Shown piece by piece: positions 10,681 to 22,722 of a stretch of DNA of 64,000 nt. Position 1 is the stretch's first letter, and each line of letters starts with the position of its first letter. The notes under the pieces were generated by a model that searched no databases, was not told the DNA's origin, and saw only the letters and a program-made list of their open reading frames with translations. This DNA comes from Apodospora peruviana (taxonomy: Eukaryota; Ascomycota; Sordariomycetes; Sordariales; Lasiosphaeriaceae), in contig JAUEDM010000007.1 of NCBI GenBank assembly GCA_033439685.1, positions 2,594,501 through 2,658,500 of the forward strand, written 5' to 3'. The translations under genes and the position numbers were made by a program.

Positions 10681-12328
10681 AGCGACAGGAATATTGAGAT
10701 TGAACGAAACGAATTGCTTCACTGTCGAGAGTTTGTGATTTCGGAGCTTTGACGGAGAAAGCTCCCATTTTAAATAATCCAGGAACGACGCCAGGTCCCT
10801 GAAGCCGCACATATCGCCGCATAGAGCACTATATGGCTGTTTAATGCCGACAGTATATAAATGATAATTCGAGGCGGTTGATTGGTGATGTGACCTCAAT
10901 TCCCCACACGGCACACCGCGATCCGGGTATCTATATTGCTGCCTTGGTAGACGAGTTCCGTTCCGGGTAAGTGCTGTGTGTTGGTGCGGGAATTCTCATT
11001 CTTTCATGTGGACTGGTGTTCATCTCCACTGAACTGTGAAATCCATCTGTGTGAAGAGCTTGGATGTTACCCGTTGAAACTGATGCGGCTCGCTCTTCTG
11101 GTGTGTTTTGCGTATCTTGGTTATCACGATGCGTTGCCGAAATGTTTGGGCAGTCGTTCAGTTATATCTTGGGAGTTTTGCTGCCGACTCATTCTACCGT
11201 TTCTTATCCCTTTGACTTGCGCAGTTATCATTAGCTAACGATGATGGAGCATGTGACTCTGTAAGTATGCGCCTATTCAAGCGTACTAACACATCACATC
11301 CTGTTAGAACATGAGCGAGGAGGTTGATAGATGAGTTGTCTGTGCACAGTCAAAGCGTCGTGCACGGAGTACCTCTAGAACGACAACTATGAATATTGTG
11401 CGAGTCTTCAGAGAGGGGGGCCAAGCTTCTCGATTCTTGGTGAGCTGTGGTACCACCGTGAAACATAAAAGACGAGAATATTTCTACGGAAGAACTGGTG
11501 AACAATGGGTGGCTCCTACTGGAGCACCTGTTTGATGCAGCGATATTGGAACGCTTTAAGCACAGAATGAATTTTCCAGGTGGACAAATAAACTTGCCAT
11601 TGTTTGTGCAAAACGAGTGAAAAAGAATAAGAGAACTTCACACCGATTAACAACAATATGTTTCGTACCTTACAGACATGTCATCATCAAAGAAATAATG
11701 ACTGCGTGGGAGACTGCATGACTACCAGGTACTATAGATTGATAGTTTTAAAGTTGAAAGTTTCGACGGAAATAGAGGTAAAACTGAGTCAGTATAGAGT
11801 CAAAAACACCATACTTTACCAAATCTAGTGTAGTTTGTATGCTTGACTCGAAGTTTCGATGGGGTGTGGAATGGTGCCTACCTATAGTTCAACCCGGTCT
11901 TAACTTTCAAAAGTTGGACTCACAAGGGGTAAGCGTCTAAATGACTCCTAACTTTGAAAGTGTAACTCTGAAAAAGTTCAAAGGGAGCAGGTCCAAGCGT
12001 CCGAAAAGAAAGAGATAAAGAAGGTTGTCCCCAACTTGAAGTCCTTCAACTTTTGGAAAAGTTCGTACATATTACACTCACCATACGGAGGTCCGGGTTG
12101 TTCATCAGGCACCTGGGATATTGTCAGCGTGAGCTATGGGTTGAATGCACTGCTCCTCTAAAAGGCTGGGTCCAGTAGGTTTTGGACCTACTGCAGTATA
12201 TATAGTTCGCCTGACAAGCCTCAACCACAATCGAAAATTATCTGTAGACTCATGTTCTTCAACACATAACCTCTGAGCTCATGCACTTCCTAACATATAC
12301 ATTCAGTGCCTGGACTGATAGTTATCGC
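10681..12328. other. Long intergenic tract with AACTTT/AAAGTT motifs
   Basis: A 1.6-kb spacer without supported genes. From about 11740 to 12070 the AT content rises and the motif AACTTT or its complement recurs many times, including self-complementary stretches such as TAACTTTCAAAAGTTGG near 11900. This could be a degraded repeat or a cluster of regulator sites upstream of the gene at 12329. No terminal repeats or coding remnants are visible. Confidence 0.35.
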
Positions 12329-13378
12329 ATGCCCGTCGATATGGCGTATTCTTTTCAGTTGCGAGCTGCACTCACGGCAGACTTTGATGCAATGGCGCGC
12401 CTGGAGACAAGGGCGTTCAAGGGTAATAGCTTCCAGGACGCACAGTGGCCCAACCGCCTGCGAGATGGCGGTGATGATGGCAACGACAACGAGCAGATTG
12501 CCCGGCGGCGCAGCTGTATTCAAGCATACCGTAAGCAATTCGGTCGAAGCTTCGTGGTGGCCGTGCGCGGCGACGAGATCGTGGGTTGGGCCGAGTGGCA
12601 GGCTCCGCGTCTCGATCACGACACTGACGTGCCCGAGGTCCCGAAATGTTACGACGACGCAGCCGGGGACGAAGCTGGGGGCGTTATTTGTGAGCTAAAC
12701 GGCGCTGCTCGTGTCGGAAACATGAATGAGTTCTGGGGTTAGTCGTTTTCTGTTCCTCGATCTACTCTGTCTATGCCGTTTGTCTTTTCCAGACAATAGC
12801 CCCAAGACAGACCTGGACAACCACTGACGAGTTTTCTTCCAATAGAACTTGCCACACTTGTCGTGGCGCCAGAACACCAAACGCCGCGGAATTGGCAGCG
12901 CGCCGGTAAAGGCGAACCTCCAAAAAGCGGATGAGGGCGACAGAACAGTCCCAATCTACGTCTATGCCGTAGACCGCCACGTGCGGTTCTACGAGTCGTT
13001 TGACTTCGACTCCTTTGCCTCGGCCGAGATCTTTGGCGAGATGCTACACGTCATGGTGCGTGCGAAACGAGGATACACCTGGCGACCAGGCTGCGGTTAT
13101 ACTTATTATTGGCGAGATGGAGTGTTTGTTGATGAAGCCCCGGAAGACTCGGACTCGGACTCGGAGTACATACGGATCGTAGCAGAGGTTATGGAATCTG
13201 TCCAGTATGTGTTCCCTTTCTCCTGATCTTTTCGAAGCAACTACATGCTAACGGCGCTGAAAGATTCCTAAACGCCGAAGAAGCCAAAGAAGCACCAGAG
13301 AAGGGCTTTGAGCTTGCAGGTCGTCCAAGCCGTGCGCGCAGTCCGAGAGGAAGATTCGCTGCCATTGAGGTCGGTTGA
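12329..13378 (+). pseudogene. GNAT N-acetyltransferase with one-base frameshift in the acetyl-CoA motif
   Basis: Exons 12329-12737, 12846-13204 and 13264-13378, with GT-AG introns. The N-terminal strand (LRAALTADFDAMARLETRAF), central strand (FVVAVRGDEIVGWAEW) and C-terminal YAVDRHVRFYESFDF are typical of GNAT enzymes, which transfer acetyl from acetyl-CoA to amines. Motif A is ELATLVVAPEHQ in one frame and RRGIGSAPVKANL in the next: an extra A in the AAA at 12879-12881 separates the two halves of the expected Q-R-R-G-I-G signature. Removing one base makes the total 882 nt, 293 aa plus stop. So the frame breaks exactly at the CoA-binding loop. It is either a recent pseudogene or a base-call error; the rest is intact. 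Substrate unknown. Confidence 0.75.
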
Positions 13379-13806
13379 GAAAGCTTCACTGCCGAGAGCA
13401 ACCAAGTAAAACAAGAAAGTGGCAAGGCGAGTATCGGTCGGACAGAGATCAGGAGTGGAGAATGTCTTATAATGGCGCGTGGACAGATGGACTGGAAATA
13501 TATATGAAAAAAAGTTCTGCATTCCTCCACCACCTATGTTCCTATAATTAAATCCCTCCTTGGTCCAGGTTCACCAGCCGAATACGCTGTTAGTAAATCT
13601 CAAGATATTGAACGGTCTCACCTTCGGTTTCGGTTGCTCTTGCTGCTCATCCGGGTTCGTAACTCCTTTGGAATTTACAAGCCTAGACCGAAGGCTCTTA
13701 TAGTTGAGCTCCAGTCGTTCCGAGTTGTCTCCGTATCGGGCTTGCTTTCTCCCGTTAAGGATGGATTGCTTTCTCCAATCAACGACGGGTTTGTTATCCC
13801 ACTCGG
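13379..13806. other. Intergenic between convergent genes
   Basis: About 430 bp of spacer. Around 13720-13825 the phrase CTTTCTC(C/T)... recurs four times with variations (ctttctcccgttaag, ctttctccaatcaac, ctttctccactcaac), a short degenerate direct repeat. Nothing coding. Confidence 0.3.
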
Positions 13807-16187
13807 CTATGGCTTTCTTTCTCCACTCAACCTATGCAAATCTTTGTTACTATCTGCCTGGAGAGTAACCATGTCATTGTGGCTCTGCTGAGGGACAATT
13901 TGACTTACCAAGGCTTTCTCCTCGTCTGTTTCCTCCTCCTCAAGTTCACGATTCACCAAGAAGTCTGCCATGACTTTAACCTTCTTCCAGACCAGGGCAT
14001 CGAGGACTGCCTCGGCCTGATGATAGAGCGACCTGTGAAAAGGATAGAATGAGAAGCTTGCGCATGCCTTCGAGTCCAGGAGGACCGAATCGAACTCATT
14101 CTCGATCGCGTATTCGACAGAGTATACAACGGCTGGAAAGTCATGCGCAAGATAGAGCATTTCTTTCTCGGTCGTGAACGGCGTCCGGGAATCTTGATTA
14201 ACCGTTCTTGAATTGTCGCTTCTTGTGGCGTACAAAGCCCGCATTGTTGTTGGATTTTGACTTTGGAAGTTCTCCTCAGCTAACAGGGCAGTTTTGTTGA
14301 CCAGAGCTTGATCAATCGTGAAGTCTGTGAACCGGTATTTATCTCCAGCATTGACATCGCACCGTATAGGCTCTGAGAAGTTGTTGCAGTGAATTCTCAA
14401 ACGTCCTTGTAGCGATTTCGGGTCCTCGTTTCTCGCTTTCGCAATCTTCTCATGTATCTTTTGTTCCTTGCGATAGAAGTCTTGCCAAGCCATTTCATAT
14501 CTGTAGGTGGTAGGCGTAAGCAAAAATTCTTTCCTCACAGATAGCTTCATAATCAGCTGGACAAAATACCTTGTCATGAGAGAGTTGGTCTCGGATGTAC
14601 CAAATATCAAGTTCTCCAAGTTTTGGCTTGTCGAGAACCCGGACTTTGCACCTGTGGGCATGAATCCTCCCCATGAGAAAGCGGACAGATGCAACCACTG
14701 TAGTACGTTTTGTATCAGCATCATGGGTTCGAAGGACGATATCTGATGACACTCTTACACACCTCGCTGGAGAAGAAACCAGATGCCAGACGTTGCTTTT
14801 CCCATCCCAGGCCTGACGCTATCTACCGCAACGGTTAGTTTCATAGAGTCTGGTTCACGGGGAGGATTCTTACATTGCTTGCCGAGAAGCCTCCCATGAC
14901 TGCGGCTTGACCAAGCTCAGCGGCACGCTTGCCCGAGGCCGCCGCCATCTTCGCCTCATCCAGCGTAACTCCGATAGTAGTCTCCCCATTGTTGAAATCG
15001 TACGTTTTGACTTGAGAGTCAATGCCCTGAAGACGCTTGTGTTTGAGGGCAGCGGCTATCTTCCGTCCGCGCAACGCATCCGCATCATCTCCAGCCTGGT
15101 TCGAGTCAAGTCCGTATTTTTCTCGTTCTTCAGGAGTCAAATCGCCCTGAATCTTGAGATCTCGCTCACCCACTTTGAGCAGGAGGTTATCCAAGGTATC
15201 GTAGGCAACTTGGTCCCTGTAGGAGATGAACTTGCGGATGGGATTTGTGTCTGTCTCCGCCAGCATTGTCATGTACGAATGCCAGTCATCTTCGTGTATC
15301 CAAGTGACGTAGAAGTAGAAAGGGTCTACCGACATCTAGACACAGTGAGACGGCTATACCGCGTTCATGGGGCATCTGGCTCGCTCACCTGTTTATACCC
15401 AGACTGGCCGTTAAAAATCTCCAGCCGCCATTTCCCGTCGTCGCCGTCTGTGTCCGGTCGGTTGTCGGCGTTGGACGTATTTGCTTCCTCTATCAAAGCG
15501 AGAAAGAAGGCGCCGACCGGCATATCGAATCGGGACTGAGACTCTATCAGGCCTTGGCGTATGTTCAATGGCTGTATGAGTAGCGGTTTCGCCAGAGGCA
15601 TATCACATTGACGCGTTGGTTTGAAGGACTTTCCACTGCCCAAGGAGAGGACTTTTCGAACATATGCCGTCCAGCTATCAGACGACTTGGGGTAGGTTTT
15701 GACCATGATGGGGAGATATCTTTCATCCTTGCCATTCGCCAACCTGACTGGAATCGCGGGCATTTGTGCAATGTTCGCTTCGGTCATTCTCCAGTCGGAG
15801 GGAATATTCTGAAGAAGCTCCTCATCGTCGAATCTGAAGACACTGATAAGTCAAGGCTCTAAGCGGGTTATAATGCCGTGCTACCTACTCTTTTAGAGCT
15901 TTCTGAGCTTGCTGAACTTGCTGTGGTGCATTATCGTCCGGATCATCGTCGTCCTTGCTGGGAATGAGGCCGCCGCGAGGCGAATATCCCAAGTCGAGCA
16001 CAGTCTTTACGGACACAAAGACAATATCTTGGACCGTGGAGTCAACTTGAAAAAAGTCGGCGGCTTTAAATCCAATGTGGCGTGACTTTTTTGGGGTTTG
16101 GACACTTCCATAGTACCACAGACTTTCTGTGCCTCGCATGTGCCGATTCCATGACTCCTCTTTTTTCTTGCTGCGGCGTGTCTCCAT
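13807..16187 (-). CDS. Uncharacterised 721-aa fungal protein, divergent partner of the giant gene
   Basis: Five exons: 15889-16187, 15389-15842, 14874-15335, 14763-14822, 13807-14697; four GT-AG introns of 46-65 bp with CTAAC-like branch sites. The total is 2,166 nt, an exact multiple of three. The tiny 60-nt exon (IASGLGWEKQRLASGFFSSE) is supported by phase on both sides. No signal peptide or membrane span is seen. Features: a basic N-terminus (RRSKKKEE), a beta-rich block (GFKAADFFQVDSTVQDIVFVS), an Asp-rich linker, an Ala-rich helix (DEAKMAAASGKRAAELGQAA), then SEWLHLSAFSWGGFMPTGAK and a helical C-terminal half with an acidic ELEEEETDEEK tail. I do not recognise the family. It is transcribed away from the large gene at 17413 across a 1.2-kb shared spacer, suggesting a linked function. 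Confidence 0.7.
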
Positions 16188-17412
16188 GTCGGACGATGTC
16201 GATGATGAGGATGGCTCGAATTGGATGATGAGAGGTTACCTAGATCAAAAATTGCTGGTTGCAGACCCTGACTTGGGTCTGACGGGCGAGGCAAAGACAA
16301 GCACCAGGTCGGCCGTAAAAGATATAGGAGAATGGTGAGAACAACTCTCGGTACAATAGATGAATTCACGTTTCGGTGGCCAAATATGCTACATGTATCT
16401 TATTGCAAGAGTTCTCCAGGAATTCAAGTTGAATTTATGGTAGATGCCCTGTCAGTACCTGCGTTACGGATCAGGGGAAGTAGCTTGCTATCTGTTATGG
16501 CTGCGGGAGTACAATGTGGGGCTGATCAGCAAATCTAACCCGTACTCAATACCTACGGGTAGGTAGCATTGTATCGACCGGAGTTGACCCTCAGGCCACT
16601 ATGGCCTGTGGCTGGCTGACACCACTCTGAACAGAGTATGCTCCGATGCTACCTACACTACAGAATAGAACTAGCTGATGCATGACGTGCATGAACCGCA
16701 TCCACTATTGCTTGCGGCTGGCTGATACAACTTGGAAGATAAGTTGCATAGGGGACATGCTGAACATGGAGATAATAGGAGGGGCTTGGTGGTGCTTGTG
16801 CTGTGGGAACCGTACTATCTCCAGCAACACGGAAATGGATGGATACAACCCTCCTTCACGTCGCGCTGACATGGACTATCGAAACCACGGACGAGGCCAT
16901 TCGCAATAAATTACGTCCCCGAAAGCGAAACGCAACCCCCGCACCCGAATGTGGCAAATGCAAATGCCAGGAGAGTGTGATAGGGATGCTGGGCATTGTG
17001 ATATTTTGATATTGGAGTCTGGATTCCTTTCAGCTACCTCGTTCTGCCCTTTTTCGGCCGAAGCTTTCTTATCCCTGCAATCGTCTCACCAGCTGAGCAA
17101 TGTCCAGCGACGTCCAATCACTAGTGTGTCCGAATTTGAAGATGGATACGGATTACTAGCTCCGTCAAGGTGATGGAGGTTGTCACATAGAAGACATGGC
17201 AAGATATTGGAAAGAAGCGCTGGATGGCCATTATTTGTGTTGAGCTTGGTGCCCGAAAGCCCCTGATATCGAGCATATCATCCCATTCTTCCATCGCCTC
17301 GTCCGGGACGCCTATATGCAACAGAGCAACCATCTTCTCGATCATTCCCAAGTTTGAGAGAACATAGTCCTCTTTCCTCTGATCTTTGGCCATTCTCTAG
17401 ATCCGACAGACA
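16188..17412. promoter_or_regulatory. Shared divergent promoter region of the two large genes
   Basis: A 1.2-kb non-coding spacer between the start codons of the minus-strand 721-aa gene and the plus-strand giant gene. It contains several short frames without protein-like content. Two near-identical segments, GGCCTGTGGCTGGCTGA (16602) and TTGCGGCTGGCTGA (16710), and repeated tacctac phrases around 16545-16660 are visible. Bidirectional control is inferred from geometry only. Confidence 0.35.
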
Positions 17413-20400
17413 ATGGGTTCCGCTATGGACCTCGATAACTTGAAGCGCAAGCGCTCTTTCTCCAACGATGGAGAGGATGACAGTCCACCATTGAAGACAT
17501 TGAAACAAGCAGCTCTGGATGGAAACTTTCAACGGCTGAAAAGCTCAACATCTTCGCTCCTAGATGATGCGGGTCAGCAACTACTTCAGACACTCGGAGA
17601 AGATCGATCATCCCCCGGGTTCGACATTGGTGGAGCCTGGGTTACGAACCTCCAACCAGTCGCTTTCGATGCCAATGGCCAGGAGGTCCCCTATCAGCTA
17701 TCACTCGACCAAGCTCTGGGCTCGACATCGCAATACGGACTGCCTACCCCTTATCCTTCGCCTTTACCCAAGGAGACCGATCCGTTTCAGAAAAATGCGG
17801 CCTGGACTTCGACAGCCACATGCACTCCAGCTGGCCTGGAGAGCTTGTCCAATTCGGCCTTTGTGGGCGACATGAAGCTTTTTGGTCTCGTTCCATCCAA
17901 GTTCTACGTCTACGAGCACGCTGGCAGCCTTCTACACCCGTACAACGAGGTGATTAAGATTGCAGCAGATGGACCACTCTCTCTTGGCACTTTCAATCCC
18001 TCGCTTAAAGGCAGCGAATGGGATATGATTGCACTCGAAAATCCTATCCTCGGCTTTCAAGAGGAGGTCATGTTGGATGGAACCTTAAGCCGGCTGAACG
18101 GGCTCTACTTCGAGACCGACCTTGTCTTTCGAGGAGCCTTGCAACCCGTATCGGACTTTCTTCGAGATTTCTTCCACCAAGAAAAACCTGCCATTCGCTT
18201 CAGCGCCTGGCTGGGCGAGAATCGTAACTACGCAACCCCTTTGCGTGTCCCTTCCTTCCAGCTCCGTGGCTCGTTAGAGCACGTCTCGGTCAACGTGCTG
18301 GACATTCTGACGTTTCGACAAATCGGCGTCGAGCTGAGCGGATACCAAACATACAGTGTTGCCAAAGCTGGAAGCAGCTGGCAATTTGACTATGGCTTCT
18401 TTGGCAAGCTGGATCTCAGTGTCCCTGGCAGTGTCGTTCCTCTGCAGGTTGACTACTATCTCCGCAAATCTTTCCACTCTTGGCTGCTGCAACTTCGCCT
18501 CAAGGACGACGCGTGGAATGATGTCTTTGGGATCAAAGACCTAAAGGCAAGCTCTGACTGATATCTTTTCTACTATTGCATCTCTAACCCTATTTCGTTC
18601 CCAGCTGTCCGAAGTCTCCTTGGAGGCTCGCATCCGTACTTCGTCCAAGCAAAAGGCACTCTCGGTGGGAATCGCAGCGAATTTGCAACTGGGAAAGACA
18701 AAATTCGGCGTGCGCGGTTACTATTCAAAAGGTATGCCTGAAAACATCTCAACCTCATTTTATTTTACCCAAAATCTAATAGATCTTCTACCACCCATAG
18801 ACTTTTACTCTGTCGAAGCCCACCTTGGCGATTTGACCTTACATGACGTGGGCGAGATCTTCCACGAACTTGTTGGGATCGAGATTGATGCATTTTCTCA
18901 TGACGTCGCGCTGCGGTCCATGAGTCTTCGCGTGTCCTCAGAAGGATTTACGCTCAAAGGACAGGTGACCATCAACGGCCATACGTCGACAAGTGGCTGC
19001 TTGGCATTTTCGCGAGATGGTATCACCGTCCAAGGTGCTATCGGGGACATCGAGTTCGAGCATATCATCATCAAGGCCGCATCACTGGACGTTTTCATCG
19101 CGAGCAAGCAGAATACACAATGCGCACGAGCATCCAAGGTCGACATATGCGGCCATGTCAACATCCACGGCGTAGAGCTCAAGGCCGCGCTGCATACCGA
19201 GAAGGCTCAGGATGGCGAATTTCGTTGGACCATCTACGGCGAGGTCGAAGGCGACGTCACGACAAGCAAAATTGTCCCGGACCTCAAGGACACTTTCCTG
19301 GATATCTCGCTGAACCGCTTGGCCTTGATTGCATCCAACCACGAGGCTCCACTGGGCTCCTACAAAGGAATCAACTATCCAGTGGCCAAAGGCTTCCAAT
19401 TCTGTGCCAGCATCGACAGCATTCCCGAGCTCGAGAAGCTCATGCGCGGTAGCGTCAGGGGCATGGTTTTCCGCGCTGCGCTGATCAACGGACAATTTGC
19501 CTTGAGCATTATCCTCCCGGCAGACCGCACCATAACATTTGGCGCCAATGTGTACACTGGTCGGCTGATGATCGAAGTTGCAAAGTCGGATCTCGAGTTT
19601 CAGTTGGTCCTCAAAGCGCTCCTCAATATCAAGGTTGAGACTCAGCCCGATCCTCTCAAGTTCTCTCTGGGCCTCAAGGCCAGCTATTCGGGCGCGGCTG
19701 CATATGCGCAGATGTTAACCGACTGGACAAACCCTTGCAACATCGGCAAACAAGTCACCGTTCGGGCATGTGCCCTTGAGTTCGGCATCGTCTACTCTAC
19801 CTTCTTTACGACAGGCATGCCAGGCGCCATCGGTCTAGCTGGGCAGATCATGATTGGCAAAAAGGAAGCCAAACTCGCCATGAAGCTTAGCCAGAACCCC
19901 AAGGAACAGATCCTCGTCGCGGCCGTCAAGGACCTGGGCGTTGTTGACCTTGTCAAATTCGCTTCTCAGATCTGCGAGTACGAATTCCCAGAGCCAGACG
20001 ACTTTGTCCATTTCAACGACGTGCAGCTATATCTTTCCACCGGCGCCTCGATTGGTGAGACATATTATCCACCAGGTGCATCCTTCAAAGGCGACATGAC
20101 CATCTTTGGCAGGAGAGCCAAGTTCGACTGCACGATTGGCACAATGGTCAAGATCATGGCCACGGTCGAGCATTTCGATCTGGGACCGCTCAAGGTCAGA
20201 GGAGCTACCGGCGCAGATCCCATCGTCGACATTGAGCTCTCATCGTCAACGCAAAAGGTCCTCATCGATGGTGCCGTGGATCTCTGGGCATTATCAGCCG
20301 CCTTGCACCTCGAGGCCGAAGTCTACCCAAAGCCAAAATTTAACTTCTGGGTAGATGTTTCGCTGTCGGACTGGTTCAACTTCCAGCTTGAGGCGAAACT

Positions 20401-22360
20401 TAGCGGTGACATTGACTTCAAGAATCTATCATCACTGGCAAATGCCGACTTTGAAATCTACGGCCTGATGGAGCAGCATATCCTCGACAACATCATCGAC
20501 ATGCTGGATAAACAGATCAACTCGATGAAAGATCACGCAGACTTTGACGAGGCCAAGCGAAGACTGTCGGAGAAGGAGGATCAGTTCAATGCATCCGTTC
20601 AGGCAGCTCAAAACCGCCTTGACGAAGCCAAAAAGAACTGGGAGAACAAGGAACAGAACATCATCTCAGCGTTGGATCGTGCCAAGTCTGAAGCGCAGCG
20701 CTACAAGCAACAGCTCGAGGACAATCTGGCTGCAGCAGAAAAGTCATATGCCAATGCCGTCGTCGCTGCCGTTGCGACTCTAAACCAAGCCCGTCACGAC
20801 GCGGCCGTCGCTATCCATCTCGCCGAGACAGACCTTCAGCGTGCACAGTCTCAAAGCGAAGAGGGGGTCCGCCTGGCGCAAAGCGATCTCAATGAAAAGC
20901 GGAATGCCTTCAGGCTCATGTTTGGCAGTGCTCGCTCCGATCTTGAGCAGGCGAGGAGAAATTTGGACGAAGCAATCATTGCGAATGGTATGGTTACCAA
21001 AGATCTGGAAGATATTGGCCGCCGTCTCAACGACGCATCCCTCCTGGACATGCCGATTCTTCTGGCAGAGAAAGCAGCCAAGGCTGCAGAGCAAGCCGCG
21101 ACGCGTGCAGCGCTGGAAGCCGCTAGAGTCATATCTGAAGCCGCAGAGCTGGTCATTGAGGGGCCGGAGTTCATGGCTGCTGAGGCCGCCATTGCCTCTG
21201 GTGAAACTTCATTGGGCAGTCTGGTAAAGTCCGAGTCCGCGTCAATGGAAACCGCCAGGGCCGCTTTCGAACAACTCAAGACCCGTCAGGAAGAAATCGT
21301 TCAGCACGCAACTTGGGCTTTGCAAGATGCCGAGAAGCGCTCTCGGGAACTGGAAACCTCGACGCAAGCCAAAGCCGTGCTCGCAGACAGTCAAACGGTG
21401 ATGGACTCGATGGTTTCGCCCGCGGAGAAGGCTTTTAACGAGAGGCACAAGTGCGCAGAGTACCTTGCCATGGCCGCAGCCGAAAAGGCTCTGGTCGCCG
21501 CGCAGAGCAACACGGTCGAGATTGAACTGGCCCGGCAGGCATGCGAGCTCGCCGAGCAGGACTCTTCCAGCTTCGCCGATGACATCCTGGAGGTGGGCCT
21601 CAACATCGGCAAGTGGATCGCCAGCGCCGCGGCCGAGCTCATTAACATTACCAGGATCGAGTTCTCGGGATCCATCTCGAGTCTCGTGGCGGATGGACCG
21701 CCGCTGATGGTCAAGGTGCAGGGCAAACTGCTTGGCCAGGACATCGATCTGCACATCAACTGGCAGCCGCACTTCAACCTGGCCAAGTTTATTAAAGCCA
21801 TCTTTAGCGATCTGTGGGAGAAGATCAAGAATGCGGCTGGCAAGTTCCTCGAGGCGATTGGCGCCAAGATCGTCGAGATCGCCGAGGATGTCGCCGAGGC
21901 TGTTGTAGAAGTTGCAAAGGACATTGGCGAGGGGGTAGAGAAGGCCGCCGAGGCGATCGAAGAAGGGGCCGAGAAGGTCGCTGAGGCGGTTGAGGACGCC
22001 GTCAGTGATGTCGCCTCGGCCGTGGACGACGCTGCGAGTGCGATAGGTGATGCTGCGGAGGATGTCGCCGAAGCGGTTGACGATGCTGTTAGCGAGGTCG
22101 CCTCGGCCTTGAACAATGCTGCAAGTGAGATAGGAGACGCCGCGGAGGATGTTGTCGAAGCCGTTGATGATGTCATGAGCGATGTAGGCTCGGCGTTTAA
22201 TGATGCCGGGAGTGCGGTCGGCCACGCGGCTGACGATGTTGCGTCGGCGTTTGGAGACGCGGCGAGTGATATCGGAGACGCCTTCAACGACGCTGGCAAT
22301 GCGGTCGAGAACGTGGCGAATGATGTTGGGAACGCGATATCGGACTTGTTTAGTTGGTAG
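17413..22360 (+). CDS. Giant beta-rich / coiled-coil / 11-mer amphipathic repeat protein
   Basis: Exon 1 17413-18546 joins exon 2 18605-22360 over a 58-bp intron with a GC donor (AAG/GCAAGC) and CAG acceptor; phase 0, 1,629 aa. A possible further in-frame intron at 18732-18800 (GTATGC...CATAG, 69 bp, no stop) would remove 23 residues. The N-terminus carries a basic LKRKRS motif. Residues about 40-1000 are beta-strand-rich with recurring alternations of hydrophobic and polar residues. Then comes about 330 residues of coiled coil (from DEAKRRLSEKEDQFN), a short beta block (VKVQGKLLGQDIDLHINW), and a C-terminal tail of about 150 residues built of 11-residue units such as AVDDAASAIGD and AAEDVAEAVDD. 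Eleven-residue amphipathic helices bind lipid surfaces in other proteins (perilipin, synuclein). No signal peptide. Function unknown; a membrane or lipid role is inferred. The beta region resembles, in style, bacterial DUF6603-type proteins, which I cannot confirm. Confidence 0.75.
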
Positions 22361-22722
22361 TTAGCTTCTAGAGGTTCTTGATTCAAATTTCAAGTACAAT
22401 GTTGTATGTTTGAATGTTGTTCAAATGAAGGAAGTCCGAATTGTGTGGCTGAGATCACCGGCCGGGCCGGCATCCACGGATGTTTTGGCACCGCCCACCG
22501 TAATCGCCCCACTATCCCACTTCTGGACCCTGAATCCATCCCACTCGTCGGCTACGTCATCGATAAGGGTGAGCTCTTAGCCAGCGGTCACACTTGCCTT
22601 CGTCTCGGGAACAAAAATACCGCTTGGGCTGACAAAGGCTCAATTCAAAATTAACCGTCCCGAAGCCTTCATTCCATCAACGGCTGCATCGCACAGACAT
22701 CCAACACTAAGACCACCCAAAA
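22361..22722. other. Intergenic, 5' flank of phosphoketolase
   Basis: A 360-bp spacer between two tandem plus-strand genes. It contains a short frame with no recognisable protein. It likely holds the terminator of the giant gene and the promoter of the phosphoketolase gene; no clear motif seen. Confidence 0.3.

Noticed and set aside
16332..16369. Signal-peptide-like start (MNSSIVPRVVLTILLYLL) upstream of the 721-aa gene
   Set aside because: Joining it to the next exon would require an intron of about 26 bp and the wrong phase.
21242..22386. Two long minus-strand frames (327 and 331 codons) opposite the giant gene tail
   Set aside because: They are antisense reads of a repetitive Ala/Asp/Val-rich coding tail; the plus strand has the ordered 11-residue periodicity and the longer continuous frame.
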